From an uncultured Oscillospiraceae bacterium (GTDB taxonomy: Bacteria > Bacillota > Clostridia > Oscillospirales > Acutalibacteraceae), in assembly GCA_900540865.1 (NCBI GenBank), contig UQHH01000010.1, positions 5,205 through 69,204 on the forward strand: a stretch of DNA of 64,000 nt, written 5' to 3'. The number at the start of each line of letters is the position of its first letter. Positions within the stretch are counted from its first letter, which is position 1. The notes under the pieces are model-generated. The model was given only the letters and a program-made list of their open reading frames with translations, searched no databases and was not told where the DNA came from. Positions 25,542-35,034 of this stretch are shown one piece after another. Position numbers and translations under genes: made by a program.

Positions 25542-27185
25542 TTATCCCGGTATACCGTCGCCGTCCAGGTCGTCCGGGATTCCGTCCCCGTCGTTGTCGA
25601 TTATGCCGCCGTCTCCGTAATAATCCGGAATTCCGTCTCCATCAAAATCATCGGGAATTCCATCCCCGTCGGTATCGGCGCCTGAATTGGTATCAGAGCC
25701 GTAGTCTCCGCCGCTGTTCTGCCCGCCGTCTCCGGAATAAGGCTCTGTAACGGGCTGGGTTTCCGGCTCCGTCTGAGGCTGGGTTGCTGGCTCTGTTGCC
25801 GGTTCCGTCGGGTACAGCGAGCTGTCGGCGTTATAGTAGGAGGCCTTCTTCCCGCTGCTGCAGGAGGACACGTCCAGCACGCCCATATCCGTCTGCGCGA
25901 GTTTTTCAGAAATAATCGCCATAGCCGTCCTGATTTTATAATCAATATCCTCAGGCGTGCCAAGTATAATTTTGATGCGGTTTGAATAGTTGAGCGAAAT
26001 AGCCGCCGCGTCCGTCACGTCGATTTCCTTGATTCCCTCAAACTTGTTCTTCTGAAGCGCCTGCGTAATGGCATTGAGAATTGACAGCATCTTTTTATCC
26101 TTGATTTGAGCCGTTTCGCCGACCTTGGTTTTCGTAATCTCACAGCCCTTGATAATCGGGGCATCAAAGGTATTTTTGGTTGCGTGCTCGAGCACCCTGC
26201 CCTGCGTGCTGATAACGACGAAATCGTCGCCCTGCGCAATCAGGTAAGCGGGCTTTGCCTCTGTTACCTTAATGACGATTGTATCCGGGATTTTAATGCT
26301 TACCTCCGCCTTTTCAACATATGGAAGCGCTTGTTCTACCCGTTTCCCGCCCGATTCCTTGTCGCTGAGGAACAGGTTTTCCCCGAGTATCAGGCCGCTT
26401 GCCTGCGCGACCTGCTGCTCCGTATAATGAGTGGAGCCTTCCACCGCAATCTTTTCTGTTTTAAAGAGCACCGTCAGGGAGAGCACGACGCCCGTAATCA
26501 AAACGACGGCTACTATCACACCGCAGACGGCAATGTTTATCATTTTACGCGTGCGGCGCGACATCGGCTCCTTCTGAAGCTCTTCCTCCTGCCGCGCGTC
26601 GCGTTCCTCTTTCATCTGCCGCCGTCTCTTGAGCTCCACCTCGTCGGTATAGAAGCCGTCGCCGTAATCGTCCCTGCGGATAATCGGTTCCTCCGCGCGC
26701 TTGTAGCCGCCGGGCCTTCTCCGCTTTTGCGGCGCGCCGCTTTTCTTTGCGTTCTGCGCCTGGCTGTTTACCGGCTGCTCGCGCGCCGGCCTGGGGGAGT
26801 TTTTCTGTTCTCCCTTTTTCTGCGGCGGGCGGTTTCCCATTTCCGGGCGCATACCCTGGCCCTGAACAGGGGCTTGTCCCTGCCCTCTTTTTGCACAGCC
26901 GCGGCCGCTTTGCCCGGCATTGGCGCCGCGGTTCTGGCCGTTTTGGCGCTGCGCTGCGCTCTGCGGCCTTCCCTGCTGCGCGCTCCGGCTTTGTCCGCCC
27001 TGTCCCTGGCGTGCGCCTTGATTGGCGGATTTGCCCGCGCCCTGCCGGTTTGCCTGTCCGGAGCCTGCGCGGCCTGCGTTTTTAGCGGGAGCGCCTTGAG
27101 GCCTCCCTCCGTTTTGGGAAGGCGGCCTTCTTTTCTGCCCGTTTCCGTTTGCTTTTCCGTTATTTTTCACATCGTTGTTTTCCAT
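25542..27185 (-). CDS. ftsQ: FtsQ/DivIB division protein with long N-terminus and Ca-binding-type C-terminal repeats
   Basis: The divisome bridge protein FtsQ/DivIB. Residues 1-165 are a Gln/Gly/Arg/Asn-rich low-complexity region. A charged segment precedes one membrane helix at about 212-238 (IAVCGVIVAVVLITGVVLSL), then the POTRA domain (about 245-315, IAVEGSTHYTEQQVAQAS) and the beta domain to about 455. A Thr/Glu/Pro linker leads to a tail made of DxDGDGIPDD units (about 500-547), which resemble thrombospondin type 3/dockerin-like calcium loops. Usual DivIB is 250-300 residues, so both extensions are odd. It lies between murA and ftsZ as in other dcw clusters. Confidence 0.88.
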   Translation of the reverse strand: MENNDVKNNGKANGNGQKRRPPSQNGGRPQGAPAKNAGRAGSGQANRQGAGKSANQGARQGQGGQSRSAQQGRPQSAAQRQNGQNRGANAGQSGRGCAKRGQGQAPVQGQGMRPEMGNRPPQKKGEQKNSPRPAREQPVNSQAQNAKKSGAPQKRRRPGGYKRAEEPIIRRDDYGDGFYTDEVELKRRRQMKEERDARQEEELQKEPMSRRTRKMINIAVCGVIVAVVLITGVVLSLTVLFKTEKIAVEGSTHYTEQQVAQASGLILGENLFLSDKESGGKRVEQALPYVEKAEVSIKIPDTIVIKVTEAKPAYLIAQGDDFVVISTQGRVLEHATKNTFDAPIIKGCEITKTKVGETAQIKDKKMLSILNAITQALQKNKFEGIKEIDVTDAAAISLNYSNRIKIILGTPEDIDYKIRTAMAIISEKLAQTDMGVLDVSSCSSGKKASYYNADSSLYPTEPATEPATQPQTEPETQPVTEPYSGDGGQNSGGDYGSDTNSGADTDGDGIPDDFDGDGIPDYYGDGGIIDNDGDGIPDDLDGDGIPG

Positions 27186-27212
27186 ATACCATCGTCATCC
27201 TTACCGGAAATA

Positions 27213-28466
27213 TTATACTTTTTTAATGCTGGCTCCCGCCCTGCTCAAACAAAGCTCCAGGTTTTCGTATCCGCGTTCAAGGAAATTGAGCCCCTTGAGC
27301 TCCGTTTCGCCCTCCGCCGCAAGCGCCGCGACTACGAGCGCCGCGCTGCCGCGCAGGTCAAGCGCCTCAACCGGCGCGCCGTACAGGCGTTTTACGCCCT
27401 CCACAACGGCGACTCGACCTTCTACATTGATATTGGCACCCAGCCTGACAAGCTCGCCCACGTGCTTATAGCGGCTCTCAAATATGTTCTCTACAAATAC
27501 GCTCGTGCCGTTTGAAACCGCGGTCATCGCCATGACAGGCGCCTGCGCGTCTGTCGGGAAGCCCGGATACGGCATCGTGCGGATGAATTTGACTGCGTTC
27601 AGGCGTTCGGGAGCGGAAATCATCAGGCTGTTCCCGGCATTGCGGATACAGCAGCCCGCCTCCTCGAACACAGGGATAATCGAGCTCAAATGCGCAGGCA
27701 CCACATGCTCCAGCGTCAGCTCCCCGCCTGTGACCGCCGCCGCCGCCATATAGGTCGACGCGACAATCCGGTCGGGAATGATTACATGCTGCGCCCCATG
27801 CAGGCGCCCAACGCCGTCTATAAAAATCGTTCCTTCCCCGGCTCCCGAAATTTTCGCGCCGCAGGCGTTCAAAAAGTCCGCCAAATCGGAGATTTCCGGC
27901 TCGCGCGCCGCATTTGTAATAATGGTCGTACCCTTGGCAAGCACAGCCGCGAGCATAATATTCTCTGTCGCGCCGACGCTCGGGAAGGATAACGCGATTT
28001 TTGCGCCGTGCAGCCCGTCGGGCGCCTCACAATCGAGAATGCCGTGATGGTCAGCAATATCGATACCCATCAGGCGCAGCGATTTCACATGCAGGTCGAT
28101 TGGCCGCGGGCCAAGCTCACAGCCGCCCGGGAAGGTAAGGCGAGCCATACCGGCGGACGCGACGATTGCGCCCAGGAAAATAATAGAAGACCGCATCTCG
28201 CGCATCAAGTCATCCGGTATATCATAGCGGCTCAGGGGGCGCGTGTCAACCGTCAGGGTCGTTCCGTCGCGTTCGACGTCACAGCCCAGATAGCGAAGTA
28301 TTTTCACAGACGTCTCCACATCGGACAGCTGCGGGCAGTTATGTAGCACACACCGGTCGCCGCATAGCAGCGTCGCCGCTAAAATCGGCAGAACACTGTT
28401 TTTCGCCCCCTGCACCGCTATACTTCCGGACAATCTGCTGCTGCCTTCTATAATAAGTTTCGACAC
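27213..28466 (-). CDS. murA: UDP-N-acetylglucosamine 1-carboxyvinyltransferase
   Basis: MurA adds enolpyruvate to UDP-GlcNAc, the first committed step of peptidoglycan synthesis and the target of fosfomycin. In 417 residues it shows QGAKNSVLPILAATLL at the N-terminus, the catalytic loop PGGCELGPRPIDLH with the fosfomycin-binding Cys, and the C-terminal RGSAALVVAALAAEG. The GTG at 28466 is chosen because GAAAGGG lies eight bases upstream. It sits between murG and ftsQ. Confidence 0.97.
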   Translation of the reverse strand: MSKLIIEGSSRLSGSIAVQGAKNSVLPILAATLLCGDRCVLHNCPQLSDVETSVKILRYLGCDVERDGTTLTVDTRPLSRYDIPDDLMREMRSSIIFLGAIVASAGMARLTFPGGCELGPRPIDLHVKSLRLMGIDIADHHGILDCEAPDGLHGAKIALSFPSVGATENIMLAAVLAKGTTIITNAAREPEISDLADFLNACGAKISGAGEGTIFIDGVGRLHGAQHVIIPDRIVASTYMAAAAVTGGELTLEHVVPAHLSSIIPVFEEAGCCIRNAGNSLMISAPERLNAVKFIRTMPYPGFPTDAQAPVMAMTAVSNGTSVFVENIFESRYKHVGELVRLGANINVEGRVAVVEGVKRLYGAPVEALDLRGSAALVVAALAAEGETELKGLNFLERGYENLELCLSRAGASIKKV

Positions 28467-28616
28467 ACAGAACACCCTTTCACCCTAAACTCTGGCCTCA
28501 ATAGCCAACCCTTTGATATTCTATGTGCAGGGGCTGTCTGTGGTGACAGTGTCCGCGCTACGAAAGCGGCGCTTTTTTCATTTTTTGATTTCTATATGAA
28601 AACGGCAAAGGGCGTG

Positions 28617-29744
28617 TCAGCTCGTATGACCGCCCAATACCTTCTTGATTACGGAATAAATGCGCTCGTTTGCGTCGGTTATCGCAAGCTTCTTCGCGTT
28701 TTCAGAGTATTTGAGCAAAGCCGCTTCATCCCCGGCAAGACGGTCGACCGTCCCGGTAACCGCCTGGCCTGACAAATCCTTTTCCTCAATGAGTACGGCG
28801 GCTCCCGCCTCTACCATCGCCATAGCGTTGTGGTACTGGTGGTTTTCCGCTACGTTGGGCGACGGTATGAGCACGGCAGGTTTTCCCTGCGCCTGGATTT
28901 CGCTGAGCGTAATCGCCCCCGCGCGCGCAATGACCAGGTCGCTTGCGGCAAGGCATACCGGCATGTCGTCGATATATTCCCTGATATCTAAATTTTCACA
29001 TTTATCGGGGTCGATTCCCTTTTCGCGCAGCAGGCCGGGAAACCACGTTCCATACTGGCCGTACGCGTGAATAATCTGGTATTTCCCGTCCTTGCCGCTG
29101 CGCGCAATCAAATCCGCCACGTTTTCGTTGATTTTACGCGCGCCCAGGCTGCCGCCGAACGACAGGATGACAGGCCGCCCGTCCAAGCCGAGCGCTTTTC
29201 TTGACTGCTCCTTGTCCGCCGTCAATATTTCGCCGCGTACCGGGTTGCCTGTGACGACGCACCGGCAGCCTTCGTTTAAATATTTCTGAGCCTGCGGCAT
29301 GGCGAGCATGACGCGCTTGGCGTATTTCGAGAGCATTTTCGTCGTAACGCCCGGGAACGCGTTCTGTTCATGGATTACTGTGGGAATCCCGAGCTTCGCA
29401 GCGGCGCGAATGACCGGTCCGCTTACATAGCCGCCCGTACCCATGCAGATGTCGGGCCCAAATTCCCGGATAATTTTTTTCGACTCCGCGCTCGCCGTCA
29501 CCGCGTTTTTCACTGTGACGAGGTTGCTTTTTATCGCGGATAAGGAAAAGCTGCGCTTGAAACCCGACACGGTGATTCCTTTAAATTCAAACCCCGCCTT
29601 CGGGACAAGCCGCTCTTCCATGCCGCCCTTCGCGCCGATATATAAAATCTGCGCGTCAGGCGCTTTCTTTTTAATATAGCCCGCGACCGCGAGCGCCGGG
29701 TTGATATGCCCGGCGGTTCCGCCGCCTGCAAACAAAATTTTCAT
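28617..29744 (-). CDS. murG: UDP-GlcNAc:lipid I N-acetylglucosaminyltransferase
   Basis: MurG makes lipid II on the inner membrane face. The 375-residue protein has the N-terminal GGGTAGHINPALAVA loop, the signature VIHEQNAFPGVTTKML, the second glycine loop SFGGSLGARKIN and the UDP-GlcNAc-binding ARAGAITLSEI. Domain order and length are normal. It follows ftsW/spoVE by 23 bases. Confidence 0.97.
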   Translation of the reverse strand: MKILFAGGGTAGHINPALAVAGYIKKKAPDAQILYIGAKGGMEERLVPKAGFEFKGITVSGFKRSFSLSAIKSNLVTVKNAVTASAESKKIIREFGPDICMGTGGYVSGPVIRAAAKLGIPTVIHEQNAFPGVTTKMLSKYAKRVMLAMPQAQKYLNEGCRCVVTGNPVRGEILTADKEQSRKALGLDGRPVILSFGGSLGARKINENVADLIARSGKDGKYQIIHAYGQYGTWFPGLLREKGIDPDKCENLDIREYIDDMPVCLAASDLVIARAGAITLSEIQAQGKPAVLIPSPNVAENHQYHNAMAMVEAGAAVLIEEKDLSGQAVTGTVDRLAGDEAALLKYSENAKKLAITDANERIYSVIKKVLGGHTS

Positions 29745-29767
29745 AAAAACCCTTCCCGTAAAAAGGC

Positions 29768-31054
29768 CTACGCCTTATTGATGTTAGAGGTGCGCGAGAT
29801 AGAAAGCACAATGCCCATCTGTGCCAGCAGCATAACAAGCGAACTGCCGCCTGAGCTGAAGAACGGCAGGCTGATTCCGGTGTTGGGGAGCAGGTCGGTG
29901 ATAACGAGGATGTTGAGTATAACCTGCAATCCTACCTGAGATGTCAGTCCGACGCCCAAAAGCGTACCGAACTTATCCTTTGCCTTCATGGAGATGGTGA
30001 TACCCCTCCAGACGAGCAGCGCAAAAATACCGAGTATGATGACCGCGCCAATAAGCCCCAGCTCTTCGCAGACGATGGCGAACACGAAGTCGTTCTGCGG
30101 TTCAGGCAGGTAAAGGTATTTCTGCCTTGACTGGCCGAGTCCCAAGCCCATCAGCCCGCCGGAGCCGATGGCATACATGGAATTTCTCGTCTGCCAGGTA
30201 GTCTGCCACATTTCCGGCGTGGTATATTCAAGCGCCTGCCCCCAGCCGTCCATACGCTCCATCGCGTAGGACAAAAGGCCGGTCGCATACATAATCATAA
30301 ATATCGCAAGGATTCCGGCGCCCGCGAACAAAAACCATTTGCCCTTGACGCCGGAGATAAACATCATCAGCGCCGTCAGCAGCGTAACGATAACAATACC
30401 GGAGTAATGCGGCTCCAAAAGCAGCAGCACGACGGTCGGCACAAGGATGACAACCGCCGGAAAAACGCCGTATTTGAACGTATCCATCTTATAAAAATAG
30501 ACGGACCCCCAATGGGCGAAAAACAATATCAACGCGAACTTCATAAGCTCCGATGCCTGGAATCCGGCGATGCCCAATTCAATCCATCTATGTATCCCGT
30601 TTTGCGACGGCACGAACAGTACGACAATCAGCAGCAAAAAGCCAAGGCCCAAAATCCACACGGCCATCTTATGGAAATGGTGGTAGTCAAAAAACGAAAT
30701 GGCAAGCATCATGATAACGCCTACCACGGCGAACAGCAGCTGCCTTTTTAAATAAAGGTAGCTGTCGCCTGTCGTATAATAAGCGACCGGATAGCTTGCC
30801 GAAAACATCATGATAATGCCGATGACAAGCAGGATGAGAATCAACAGCAGAAAAGGCATATCGAGCCCCGCCCTTACGGAAAAGAGCTTGAGCCTTTTAC
30901 GGAAACCACGCTGCCTTGCCGTATTCCTTGTCCGTGCGGACGCGCCCTGCGCGCGCGCAGAAGGCCGGTAGGGTTCCCCCCTGCGCCTGTTGTATTCTTC
31001 CTGTGCTTTTCTTTTTTCTTCTGCCTGATATTTCAGCGAATATTCAATCGCCAT
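29768..31054 (-). CDS. SEDS peptidoglycan polymerase, FtsW/SpoVE type
   Basis: A 428-residue SEDS-family glycosyltransferase that polymerises lipid II together with a class B PBP. After a basic N-terminal tail of about 60 residues it has about ten helices, the extracellular PSQNGIHRWIELGIAGFQASE region, the QNDFVFAIVCEELGLIG motif and the C-terminal NTGISLPFFSSGGSSL. The place between mraY and murG is that of spoVE/ftsW; which of the two roles, or both, cannot be told from one gene. Confidence 0.95.
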   Translation of the reverse strand: MAIEYSLKYQAEEKRKAQEEYNRRRGEPYRPSARAQGASARTRNTARQRGFRKRLKLFSVRAGLDMPFLLLILILLVIGIIMMFSASYPVAYYTTGDSYLYLKRQLLFAVVGVIMMLAISFFDYHHFHKMAVWILGLGFLLLIVVLFVPSQNGIHRWIELGIAGFQASELMKFALILFFAHWGSVYFYKMDTFKYGVFPAVVILVPTVVLLLLEPHYSGIVIVTLLTALMMFISGVKGKWFLFAGAGILAIFMIMYATGLLSYAMERMDGWGQALEYTTPEMWQTTWQTRNSMYAIGSGGLMGLGLGQSRQKYLYLPEPQNDFVFAIVCEELGLIGAVIILGIFALLVWRGITISMKAKDKFGTLLGVGLTSQVGLQVILNILVITDLLPNTGISLPFFSSGGSSLVMLLAQMGIVLSISRTSNINKA

Positions 31055-31097
31055 TAGCTACACCACCATAAAACACTTCTGTATGTTCTCGATTTTT

Positions 31098-32117
31098 TCA
31101 TCTGACAACGCCCATAACCACAAGCATGAGCGCGATAATACCGCACACCGCCGTTACAATGCTGAACACCGCGACGATTTTGACCTCAGACCATCCGCAC
31201 ATTTCAAAATGGTGATGGATTGGGCTCATTTTAAACAGCCGCTTGCCGTGCGTAACCTTAAAATAAACGACCTGCAGCATAACAGAGAACATCTCGCAGA
31301 AATATACAAGCGCTACTGGAATCAGGATAATCGGGATATTCAGGCCAAACGCCAGCGCGCAGAGAAAGCCGCCCAGATAAAGCGAGCCGGTATCTCCCAT
31401 AAACACCTTTGCGGGATGGAAATTCCAAAGCAGAAAGCCAAGGCAGCCGCCCGCAAGCGCAGCCGACATAATCCCCATACCCTGAGCCGCAAGCGTCGAG
31501 GAAATCAGCATAAACGCAAGAGCGGCAAAGAACGTCATCGAGCCCACAAGCCCGTCGATTCCGTCGGACAGATTGACCGCGTTGACCGTACCGACAATCA
31601 GGATTGCCGCAAGCACCCAGTAAAGCCAGCCCAAATCGACCGCCCCAACAAACGGGATAATCGTTTGTGAGGTCATGCCCGTCAGGTTGAGCGTCAGCAA
31701 AAACGCCGCCGCGACCGCAAACTGCAAAATCAGCTTCTGCGGGGCCGTAAGGCCCAGGTTCCGCTTTTTGACGACCTTGATATAATCGTCAAAAAATCCG
31801 ATTGCGCCATAAAGCACCGCCATCGCAAGGCCGGCAAGCACGCGCGGAATCATCAGCGTCGCCTGGGCGAAAGCCTCGTCCTCCGCAAGCAGGCTGTAAA
31901 GGATGACGCAGACGGCCGTAGTAACCACCGTGCTGATGACGAACATCAAGCCGCCCATCGTAGGAGTTCCCTGCTTGCCCTTATGCCACTTGGGCCCTAT
32001 ATCTAAAATGGTCTGCCCATATTTCAGCTTCTTTAAAAACGGCACGAGCCATTTTCCCAGGATTGCCGCGATGGCGAACGACACAATCGCGCTGCCGAGT
32101 ATCCAACCAACGTTCAT
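31098..32117 (-). CDS. mraY: Phospho-N-acetylmuramoyl-pentapeptide transferase
   Basis: MraY makes lipid I from UDP-MurNAc-pentapeptide and undecaprenyl phosphate. The 339-residue membrane protein has the motifs KQGTPTMGGLMF, FFDDYIKV with the catalytic Asp pair, NLSDGIDGL and the last cytosolic loop SPIHHHFEMCG. About ten membrane helices. The next gene upstream is the Mur-ligase remnant rather than the expected murE/murF. Confidence 0.97.
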   Translation of the reverse strand: MNVGWILGSAIVSFAIAAILGKWLVPFLKKLKYGQTILDIGPKWHKGKQGTPTMGGLMFVISTVVTTAVCVILYSLLAEDEAFAQATLMIPRVLAGLAMAVLYGAIGFFDDYIKVVKKRNLGLTAPQKLILQFAVAAAFLLTLNLTGMTSQTIIPFVGAVDLGWLYWVLAAILIVGTVNAVNLSDGIDGLVGSMTFFAALAFMLISSTLAAQGMGIMSAALAGGCLGFLLWNFHPAKVFMGDTGSLYLGGFLCALAFGLNIPIILIPVALVYFCEMFSVMLQVVYFKVTHGKRLFKMSPIHHHFEMCGWSEVKIVAVFSIVTAVCGIIALMLVVMGVVR

Positions 32118-32158
32118 TCTAAAACCTCCATTGCTTTCTACCTCAATCTAATACTATG

Positions 32159-32734
32159 TCAGTCCCCTTGGGCAAAATAACCGCTCAGGCCGTTTGTTAC
32201 ATCAGGAAGCGAAATACCGGCAGCAAGCAGCGCGCCGGAAATCGCGAGCGCGGCCTCTACCGAAAGGCCGGAACCCTTATGCAGCTTTATCCTGCCGATA
32301 ATTCCAGTGCCCAGAAGCTCAAAGCTCGTGTATTCCTCTGTCTCGACGATGTTTTTCGCAACAAGGTCGGCGCTGTCCTCGTCATGGGAATATTCTATAA
32401 CCTGCGTACCGTTTTCGGGCGCGTTTTTCTTTCTATCCCTATTATACGGGAAAACCACGCAATTATATTTCTGCAAGAACGTTTCCTCACAGTCCTGCGC
32501 CGCGGGGCCGATTATTGCCGCCGCGCTCTGCGCGCCGGGCAGTCCCTCGAACTCTATCGTGGCGACGCTGTAATCCCGAAGCGTGCTGATTCTCCCGCCG
32601 CGCGAAACGATATGCAGGCCGCTCGATACCAAAACATGCTCAACAGCCTTTTGCGCGCCGCGCGCGAACGTATTGCCGCACGCAATCGCAATAACACCGG
32701 CAGCCTGCCGGCAGTTGTTTTTTGAATCCTGCAT
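32159..32734 (-). CDS. Truncated Mur-ligase-like protein, 191 aa
   Basis: It sits exactly where murE or murF normally stands, between spoVD and mraY. The C-terminal 75 residues (SADLVAKNIVETEEYTSFEL, then the stretch ending AALAISGALLAAGISLPDVTNGL) resemble the end of the central domain of MurE/MurF. The N-terminal part (FARGAQKAVEHVLVSSGLHI) also looks like a decayed version. There is no P-loop GTNGKT, no C-terminal Rossmann domain and only 191 residues against 450-500, so ligase activity is very unlikely. The ribosome site GGGAGG is intact and codon use looks normal, so it seems to be a maintained protein and not a fresh pseudogene. Homology is my reading of short motifs. Confidence 0.6.
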   Translation of the reverse strand: MQDSKNNCRQAAGVIAIACGNTFARGAQKAVEHVLVSSGLHIVSRGGRISTLRDYSVATIEFEGLPGAQSAAAIIGPAAQDCEETFLQKYNCVVFPYNRDRKKNAPENGTQVIEYSHDEDSADLVAKNIVETEEYTSFELLGTGIIGRIKLHKGSGLSVEAALAISGALLAAGISLPDVTNGLSGYFAQGD

Positions 32735-32769
32735 ACTCTTTCCTCCCTTTTGCTGAAAGATGTAAGCCA

Positions 32770-35019
32770 TTACATAATCGGCTCCGCCTGGCTCGTGTCC
32801 TGCGCAAACGTTACCGTTATAACCGTCCCAGGGCTCACCATCGTCCCCGGCGATATATTCTGTGACTTGGAAATCCAGGTCCCGTCGTCCGCCGCACCCG
32901 ATAAGCTGATATTCAAATCGTTCTGCGCGGCCGCTTTGTTCACCTCTGAAACAGTCAGCCCCGTCAAATCGGGAACCTCCACCGAGTTCTCCTTCGCCTG
33001 CGCCGCATCCGTGTACAGCACTATCGTGCCGCCCTGCGGGATTTTCGCGCCCGCTGCCGGAATCTGCGCCGCGACCGTGTCACCCGTGCCCTTTACAAGC
33101 GTTTGGAAACCGTCCTGCTGCGCGGTGGACTGCGCTTTGTCGAGCGCCATGCCCGTGTAGTCCTGCGCGGTCGTGTCGAGCGTCTTAAGCTCTTCCTCCG
33201 TGTACTCGGTCTTGACGCCGAGGTACGGGAGCACCTCCGCCATGATTTCAGCGAAAACAGGCGCCGCGACAGCGGCTCCGTAGTAGTTGTCTCCGGTCGG
33301 CGTGTCGAAATATACTATCAGCGCGACCTGCGGGTCGTCCGCGGGGGCAAACCCGCAGAAGGAGGAGATGTAATCCTCCATGCCGTCGGCGTTCGAGTCG
33401 GTAAGCTTTTCCGACGTTCCGGTCTTGCCGCCGATACGGTAGCCCGGGATATACCCGTTCTTCGCTGCGCCCGACACGGCGTTCTCCTCTAGGATTTCAC
33501 ACATCTTTTTGGAGACGTCCTCATCGATGACATGCCGCTTGACCGTCGGCTCAATTTTTTTGACCGTATCCCCGTCGGAATTCTTGATTTCCTTTACAAG
33601 GTACGGCTGCATCAAATCACCGCCGTTGGCGACAGCGCAGATGCCTGTGACGAGCTGGATTGGCGTAATTGAGAAGTTCTGGCCGAACGACGCGACCGCC
33701 AAATCCATCGGCCCCATCGAGCCGTCGGCATTGAAGAAAATGTCCTCGCTTTCGCCCGGCAGGTCGATGCCCGTTTTTTCGGAGAAGCCGAACGCCTGGT
33801 AATACTTCCAGAAGCGCTGTGCCCCAATCAGGTTGCCGATTTGCATAAACGCCGGGTTACAGGAATTCCAGATAGCCTGCTCGAATGTCTGCACGCCGTG
33901 GCCCCCATGCTTGTGGCAGCTAATCCGGCGCGCCCCTTCAAACGGGACGTATGAGCCGCTGCACGAAAAGCGCGAGCTTTCATTCACCAGGTTTTCCTGC
34001 AGCGCTATGGAGGAGGTGATGATTTTCCAGACGGAGCCGGGATAGTACGTGTCGCTGACCGCCTTATTCCTCCACTGCTTTGCAAGCGCGGCGTTTTCGG
34101 CGGCGGCGCGGTCCTTTTCGGGAAGCGCCTCGATTTCCGCCTTTACCTTTTTATCGGCGACCTCAAACGGCTTATTCAAGTCAAAGCCGCCCTCCACCGC
34201 CATTCCAAGCACGGCGCCCGTCTTGACCTCCATCATGATGGCTACCGCGCGGTTGTAAACTTTATTTTCCTCGACGCCCTTTTCCAGGTATTTTTCCATG
34301 ATGTGCTGGATGGTTTCGTCGAGCGTGAGCACGAGGCTTTCGCCGTCTACGGCGTCCATCTTCTGCTCATAGGAAAACGGCATTGCAGTCCCATGGGCGT
34401 TCTGAGCGGTGACGAGCCTGCCGGGCGTACCCGTCAGCGTGTCGTCATATTGGTATTCCAGGCCGGAAAGGCCCTGGTCGTCGCTTCCGGTAAAGCCGAT
34501 GACTGCCGAGGCAAAATCGCCGTACGGGTAGTACCGCTTGTAATCCTCAATCAGGTTGATAACGCCCTTGATGCCGTGCTCGTCCTCGAGCTCGTCGATG
34601 AGCTTTAAAACCTGTTCTCGCACATCGCTTTCAATCTGGCGCTTGACCACGACAAAATGCGTTTTCTCCTTTGCCTTCTTGAGCAGGTCCGCTTCGTCGA
34701 GGTTCAAAATCTTTGAAAGGCCCTTCGCCGTGATTTCCCTCTGCTCGTCGTTTTTGAAGTTGCTCGGGGCGAACACGATTTTCCAAACGGTCGAGCTCTG
34801 CGCAAGCACCTTGCCCGTCGCGTCGTAAATCGTACCCCTTCTCGCGTTTATGGTTGTGTCGTTTAACTGCTGCTCAACCGCTTTTTCGGCAAGCGCCTTC
34901 CCGTCGATGACGCTCAGCTGCGTCAGGCGGAAAACCGCACAGCCGAAGCCAAGTATCAGCAAAACCGAAAGAATCGCCGTGCAGCGGTGCGCAAGCGTTG
35001 TGTTTGCTCCTTTTTTCAT
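32770..35019 (-). CDS. Class B penicillin-binding protein with PASTA domains, SpoVD/FtsI type (copy 2)
   Basis: A 749-residue transpeptidase. One N-terminal helix (10-32), a pedestal domain (about 55-210) and the transpeptidase domain follow: active-site S329-V-W-K332, the SxN-type motif SCN in NSCNPAFM and KTG in IGGKTGTSEKL. Two PASTA repeats (about 620-745) end the protein. It cross-links septal peptidoglycan with its SEDS partner. It is one of two tandem paralogues, the downstream one, next to the Mur-ligase remnant and mraY, which is the position of spoVD. The 5' UTR carries two hairpins. Which copy serves spores is inference. Confidence 0.95.
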   Translation of the reverse strand: MKKGANTTLAHRCTAILSVLLILGFGCAVFRLTQLSVIDGKALAEKAVEQQLNDTTINARRGTIYDATGKVLAQSSTVWKIVFAPSNFKNDEQREITAKGLSKILNLDEADLLKKAKEKTHFVVVKRQIESDVREQVLKLIDELEDEHGIKGVINLIEDYKRYYPYGDFASAVIGFTGSDDQGLSGLEYQYDDTLTGTPGRLVTAQNAHGTAMPFSYEQKMDAVDGESLVLTLDETIQHIMEKYLEKGVEENKVYNRAVAIMMEVKTGAVLGMAVEGGFDLNKPFEVADKKVKAEIEALPEKDRAAAENAALAKQWRNKAVSDTYYPGSVWKIITSSIALQENLVNESSRFSCSGSYVPFEGARRISCHKHGGHGVQTFEQAIWNSCNPAFMQIGNLIGAQRFWKYYQAFGFSEKTGIDLPGESEDIFFNADGSMGPMDLAVASFGQNFSITPIQLVTGICAVANGGDLMQPYLVKEIKNSDGDTVKKIEPTVKRHVIDEDVSKKMCEILEENAVSGAAKNGYIPGYRIGGKTGTSEKLTDSNADGMEDYISSFCGFAPADDPQVALIVYFDTPTGDNYYGAAVAAPVFAEIMAEVLPYLGVKTEYTEEELKTLDTTAQDYTGMALDKAQSTAQQDGFQTLVKGTGDTVAAQIPAAGAKIPQGGTIVLYTDAAQAKENSVEVPDLTGLTVSEVNKAAAQNDLNISLSGAADDGTWISKSQNISPGTMVSPGTVITVTFAQDTSQAEPIM

Positions 35020-35034
35020 AAAAAGGCAACCTCC

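Noticed and set aside
26106..27515. 469-residue plus-strand frame opposite ftsQ and murA
   Set aside because: It is antisense to two clear genes, has no ribosome site and its composition is a mirror of the G/C-rich third positions of those genes.
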